Source of the DNA: Epiperipatus broadwayi
Lineage: Eukaryota; Onychophora; Udeonychophora; Euonychophora; Peripatidae
Direction of reading: 5' to 3'
DNA length: 64,000 nt
Assembly: GCA_028023455.1 (NCBI GenBank)
Contig: JAQFVV010000318.1
Location: 930,001-994,000, forward strand
Part shown: one piece after another, positions 59,501 through 64,000 of the stretch
How the letters are laid out: every line of letters starts with the position of its first letter
Position numbering within the stretch: position 1 is the stretch's first letter
Program-made: the position numbers and the translations under genes
Notes under the pieces: model-generated
Seen by the model: the letters and a program-made list of their open reading frames with translations, nothing else
Told to the model about the DNA's origin: nothing
Database searches by the model: none

Positions 59501-60829
59501 TAATATTTTCTTTATACAATTTTATACTTTTAATAATAAAATATGTAATTTTTATAGTAAATTTTATTAAACCTTTTCATGCATATAAACTGATCTTTCA
59601 TCACTTTTAAAAACTGTAAACTTTTATGGCTACATGTCCCATTCATATTATTAAATAAAATATATATCTACATGTATCAAATACAATAAAAGTAGTTTAT
59701 TTTTTTTATTTATTCACTATTAATATATATATATTGTAATGGAACGTATATGAGGCATTCCATTAAAATTAAAGAATGAAGAAAAACAAAATTATTCCAG
59801 TTATATTTAAATAAATTGTTTAAATGCCCTTCCAGCTAGCTATACATAAAACAAATCTAAAATCATGTAAAGCAATGAGACCTATCTTTATAATTTATTT
59901 TTAAGGTTGATGTGACTAACTAATCAAATATATATAATAGAAACAATAGGACTTTTACTAAATTCAAATATACACATCTAACTATGTAAATTTATGTACC
60001 TCTAAATATATAAATGAATAATAATAGGTGTAAGTGACCTACAAACCAAATAATAAATGAAATATGAAATTATCTTTTATTATTTATAAATTCAATTAAT
60101 TTCATAATAACTTTGGCATTAAAAGAAAATAAGAATAATATAGTATCGCTCTTTTAAATAATTACAAAGGCATTATTTATAAAAACAAATAGTACATCCT
60201 TTATTTTATGTTATAGTTTAACTTTAAATAATATTGATGTTTTAAATATAAATACAAAGAATAACTATATGTATATACTTGTAATAAGTATATATAGATT
60301 AAATATATATAAAGACATATTTTTGCCTAACCATTATAATATAAATATAACAATTCATATATAACTTCAACCTATAAATTACATTTTAAGATTTTTAAAT
60401 TATTTAAGATAATTATCTGAACATCTGTTATACGTCTAATATTATTATAAAACAAGATGCTTAAATTGACCACTTATAAAACGTTGTATTTTATAATAAT
60501 AATAATAAAAAAAAAAAATAATAAATAAATAAATAAAAATATATCAATCTCAAAAATATATTTATATATTACTCATACATATATAAAATTATTAAATACC
60601 TTTTTAAAGTTCATTTAGCTAATTTTCCTTTCCAAAAAGTTAATTTATTCCATGAGTTCTTTTATCCGTTTACTTTTGATTATTAGAATGCATTCTATTG
60701 AAAGGCGAAGAAATTATTATATTAAAGAAAATTGTTAATCCTTAGATATATGCATATTTTATCCGTTTTAAAATTTCCTTCCTTTTTAAAAAATAAATAA
60801 ACCAATTAAAATGTTAAATCCAGCATGTT
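53576..60829. other. No gene seen
   Basis: About 7 kb of strongly AT-rich sequence. Open frames at 55778-55963, 55960-56220 and similar are Phe/Leu-rich low-complexity readings of T-rich DNA. A run of about 10-11 G lies at about 59249-59259. (TA) and (AAT) patches are at 59723-59735 and 60496-60540. Confidence 0.5.
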
Positions 60830-61612
60830 AATTCCAATTACTTCCAAATTATGATTAAATTGATGATTATACATTTAAGATAACTATATCTAGTTTCAAC
60901 TCCAGACGCGACAAAATTTATACATTGAATTTTTTTATTTAGTTGTTCCATTGAAAATTGCCTTGGAATAAATGAAAGCGATGATGCAGCCTCCTGGCTG
61001 CGATTCTTGATTAGCCTGCCATAATTTATGTATTTACCATAAGATATATATATTATTTCAGTATTTTGAAGAATAGTAAATTTTATAGAAATAAAGTACA
61101 ATAAAATCTTTATTTTTCAGTTGTTTGTTCTATATCTATTCCAATAATAATATATAATAATAATGGCTTCCTTATTGTTGTTGCTGTTGTTCCATGCGCC
61201 AGCAGATGCTATTTTAAAACTCATGTTATATATGTTCTCTTTTTAAAACAATTAACATTAAAATAAAAATAAAATATCAAGTATATATATAAAAAATATT
61301 AAATTGAAAATTTGACATCTTTAAAAATATACATAAATAATTATTTATTGCATTTAATAATCATTATAAATAAAATAATTTTTTTTTAATCTATAATTTA
61401 TATGTCCTTATTTATTTCAATAATTAAATGTTTATAACGATGTACTATCAATATATATAAATAAAATAATAACTTCAAATAATAACTATATTTAATAAAC
61501 ATAAAAGAAAAATTTAAATATTTCATATGTAAACATCAACTTAAAGAGATTTTTTTTTTTAATAACAAATGACAATTTAAAAAAATATAATATCGACTTA
61601 TCGATATTTACA
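60830..61612 (-). repeat. Probable 3' LTR of a second gag-only element (left boundary uncertain)
   Basis: On the minus strand the LTR would begin TGTAAATATCGATAAGTCGA at 61612, directly after a purine-rich tract. About 500 bp in, AATAAA at 61115-61110 could be its polyadenylation signal. The partner LTR would lie beyond position 64000, so neither the end nor the identity can be confirmed here. The left boundary given is a guess. Confidence 0.45.
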
Positions 61613-61630
61613 ATACCCTCTAATCCACCG
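61613..61630 (-). other. Polypurine tract before the putative LTR
   Basis: cggtggattagagggtat on the minus strand, immediately upstream of TGTAAATATCG. Composition and position fit a gypsy-type polypurine tract. Confidence 0.55.
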
Positions 61631-61665
61631 AAAAAAAAAAAATGTCTTTGCAGATAATTAATGAA

Positions 61666-62961
61666 TTATGAAATATCGAAAAACTTCTCAAATTTGAGTT
61701 TAATTTTGGCTTTGCCAATTTCTTTTTCTTTATCAATAATCTTTCTACCAATATTTAAATTGAATATTTTTTTATTTCTCTCAAATTTTAATAAGATATA
61801 TCTTACGAACTTTGTCCTACTAGCATACTTGTAAAATAGGTCTTTTCTATTGCAGTAATGGTACAAATTATCACTCAAATATTCATGTTCTAATATACAT
61901 AAAAATATGCTTTCTTTGTACCACACAAAATTACCATGATACTGTTCTTGATATTGACTTTGATAAACACATTCTGTTCTTTCTAGTAATTTTTGAGAGT
62001 TAATTTTAATCTTTTCTGGTGAACTTAATTCAACTTTTAAAGTTTGAACACTTTCATTCATTTTATTATAATGCATTTTTATCTCTCCTAACTCTAGAGC
62101 ATTAATGTCTAACCATTGAAAACCTAACTGTCCAATTTCTAAATTGTCAACAGCGTCCTTTAATCTTTCACAACTTAATTCTTCATTTTTAAAATTTTTT
62201 CCATTTACTAAATCTATCAATGGTTTATCTTTTTCTTTATCATTTATTTCTTGTATACGATTAGAAGTAACATCATTTACTACATTAATACGTTCATTTA
62301 TATCTTGTAATTTATTAATATCAATCAACTGTTCCTCTTGCTGCAATCCCACAGCAATTTTAACTTCAGCAGAGATAGTCATATATAGGTTTTTAAATGA
62401 AGATTCATTATCAATTTTCAATGCTTGGAACTTATCCCATAATACTTTATTATCATTAATAATCTTTTCCTCAAATTCCCCATGTTCTTTCTTAGACTCT
62501 TCTAATCTGGCCATAATTCCTTGATTTTCTTCCTTCATTTCATTATTTATTTCTTCAATTTTTGCTTTTAAAGAATTAGCTTCAACCATTGTCTCTTCTC
62601 TATATTTTTCTATCTTTTCATCAAATTTTACTTCTACTCTTCTAACACTATTATCTACCAAAGCTTTTAATTCATTAGAATTGATTTTCATTTCTGCTCT
62701 AAGATCTTCTTTTAATTCATTAGAGTTTATTTTCATTTCAGCTCTAAGATCTTTTAATTCATTAGAGTTAGTTTTTAAACCAATTTCTAGTTTCTTAGAA
62801 AGTTCATTAGAATTTGTTTTTATCTCATCTCTAAGATCTTTTAATTCTGCTCTAAAATTTTTTAATTCATTAGAGTTGGTTTCCATCATAGCCTCCAATT
62901 TCTCTATAAAATTCCCCATATCAAAATTACCACTAACTGACATTTCACTACTGTTATCCAT
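61666..62961 (-). CDS. Coiled-coil gag-like protein of an LTR element, intact ORF
   Basis: An uninterrupted frame of 431 residues from the ATG at 62961 (MDNSSEMSVSGNFDMGNFIE); the frame stays open to 63087, but the upstream part is low-complexity and I prefer the internal ATG. Residues ~25-190 are heptad-rich and contain five imperfect repeats around TNSNELKDLRAEMK. The middle (~230-330) is charged, and the last ~60 residues are very basic (RKIIDKEKEIGKAKIKLKF). No CCHC knuckle, protease or RT. Only 35 bp separate the stop from the polypurine tract, so there is no room for pol 3' of it. Role inferred: structural gag-like protein of a non-autonomous LTR element. It could instead be an unrelated coiled-coil protein. 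Confidence 0.6.
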   Translation of the reverse strand: MDNSSEMSVSGNFDMGNFIEKLEAMMETNSNELKNFRAELKDLRDEIKTNSNELSKKLEIGLKTNSNELKDLRAEMKINSNELKEDLRAEMKINSNELKALVDNSVRRVEVKFDEKIEKYREETMVEANSLKAKIEEINNEMKEENQGIMARLEESKKEHGEFEEKIINDNKVLWDKFQALKIDNESSFKNLYMTISAEVKIAVGLQQEEQLIDINKLQDINERINVVNDVTSNRIQEINDKEKDKPLIDLVNGKNFKNEELSCERLKDAVDNLEIGQLGFQWLDINALELGEIKMHYNKMNESVQTLKVELSSPEKIKINSQKLLERTECVYQSQYQEQYHGNFVWYKESIFLCILEHEYLSDNLYHYCNRKDLFYKYASRTKFVRYILLKFERNKKIFNLNIGRKIIDKEKEIGKAKIKLKFEKFFDIS

Positions 62962-64000
62962 TATTACTAGAACTATAATATTATATACAAAAAAAAAAAA
63001 AATCCAAGATATATATATATTTATTTCTATATAGTAATTATCACAGATCAAGGGCTCACCATCTCCAATCATTATTCCAACAAGCAATTATTTAACTAAA
63101 AAAAAAAAAATACAAGCCTTTTTTTAATCTTATAATACATAATAGCTATCTGACAATCTAAATTTTACTTATTTGAACTCATGAACTTCTTGGCTTAAAA
63201 ACAAAAAAAAAATTTCATCTATCACCATAATATCAACAAATTTTTCTAAAATATATATAGAAAGGGAGTAACAACTGATATCACTAAATAACATTCATTT
63301 ATATTTAATGATAATAAATATTCTACACTTATATCATATTAAAATGTGGATACTTCATATCAAATTCAATATAACCTTGAAATATTTAAAAATACAACTA
63401 AATGTTCACATGCCTTAAAAATAACTAATTTGATAATATAATGAGACAACTTTCTCATTCAAAATAATGGTAATTAAATATAAAATACTTAAATTGATAC
63501 CTATAAATTTTCTGGACCTTAAAACTTAATACCATTTTATATACATAAAAAAAAATATCCACTTCACTAATTATTAACTTTTGTGCCCGAAATATTTTAA
63601 TAAAATTGTACTAATGCAATTTATTATCAACAAACATTCACTAATTGAACTTCATGTTTAAAAGTCATTTATAATGAAAATATAATATTACTATACCTGT
63701 TTTTAAACCTTAATTAATAATCAATGTACAACCCATAATAATTTTCTGAAAACACTATTACATTACCCTGCTTATATTTAAGTCTTAGGGGCTATTACTT
63801 ATAAAATATTTCCTTGCTCATCTTAAGGAGACTTAGAGGCAAATATTATACATATATCAAAATAATTATACCTTACTCTCTTTGGAGTTTAAAGATAAAA
63901 TCATGGCAGGACCACTGTTAACTGCTTCATGATAAATAATAATAATAATAAACATCAAAATTTGGGTTGGAGCAATGAATGAGATTAATCAATCACAAGT
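62962..64000 (-). other. Upstream (leader) region of the second gag-like ORF, no gene
   Basis: AT-rich sequence with an A12 run at 62989-63000 and another near 63098-63110. No LTR, splice pattern or second ORF recognised before the window ends. An (AAT) run lies near 63934-63950. Confidence 0.4.

Overview
The window is metazoan nuclear DNA from an invertebrate with a very AT-rich genome (about three quarters A+T by eye). It carries Penelope-like, Ty3/gypsy, RTE-like and L1/Tx1-like retroelements, tRNA-derived SINEs, foldback elements and long microsatellites. There is no bacterial gene organisation, no rRNA or true tRNA gene, and no intact host gene that I can support. I cannot name the species. 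Almost all coding traces are decayed mobile elements. The main host-like trace is a broken alpha-1,2-fucosyltransferase (GT11) gene on the minus strand at 18.4-19.0 kb.

Layout. 1-8.4 kb: a decayed Penelope-like element (RT, then GIY-YIG endonuclease) split by a 4.5 kb foldback element at 2875-7385. The foldback is flanked by an exact 8-bp duplication, AATTGTTT, and its arms hold two families of tandem repeats. 8.7-15.3 kb: a decayed plus-strand Ty3/gypsy element with gag, protease, RT/RNase H and integrase; its two LTRs differ by about 2 kb. 16.5-22.7 kb: an RTE-like endonuclease fragment, the GT11 pseudogene, a minus-strand L1/Tx1-like LINE and a SINE. 23.0-27.2 kb: a satellite with a period of about 120 bp, an unassigned moderately GC-rich stretch, and a 1.3 kb near-palindrome. 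29.0-34.7 kb: a second Penelope 3' end abutting a 200-bp AAC/AAT microsatellite, a SINE, a cluster of interleaved inverted repeats, and a gypsy integrase tail. 34.7-42.6 kb: gene-empty. 42.9-53.6 kb: a minus-strand LTR element with unusually long LTRs (about 2.7 kb) and a gag-like reading frame but no pol. 53.6-60.8 kb: gene-empty. 60.8-64 kb: the 3' half of another minus-strand LTR element with an intact 431-codon coiled-coil gag-like ORF directly followed by a polypurine tract and LTR start, again without pol.

The most notable features are two gag-only (pol-less) LTR elements in one window, the nested foldback with its arrays of a CACGTG palindrome, and repeated short direct duplications (about 40-120 bp, nearly identical copies) that hit unrelated sequences. 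Domain assignments rest on motif recognition by eye; percent identities were not computed.
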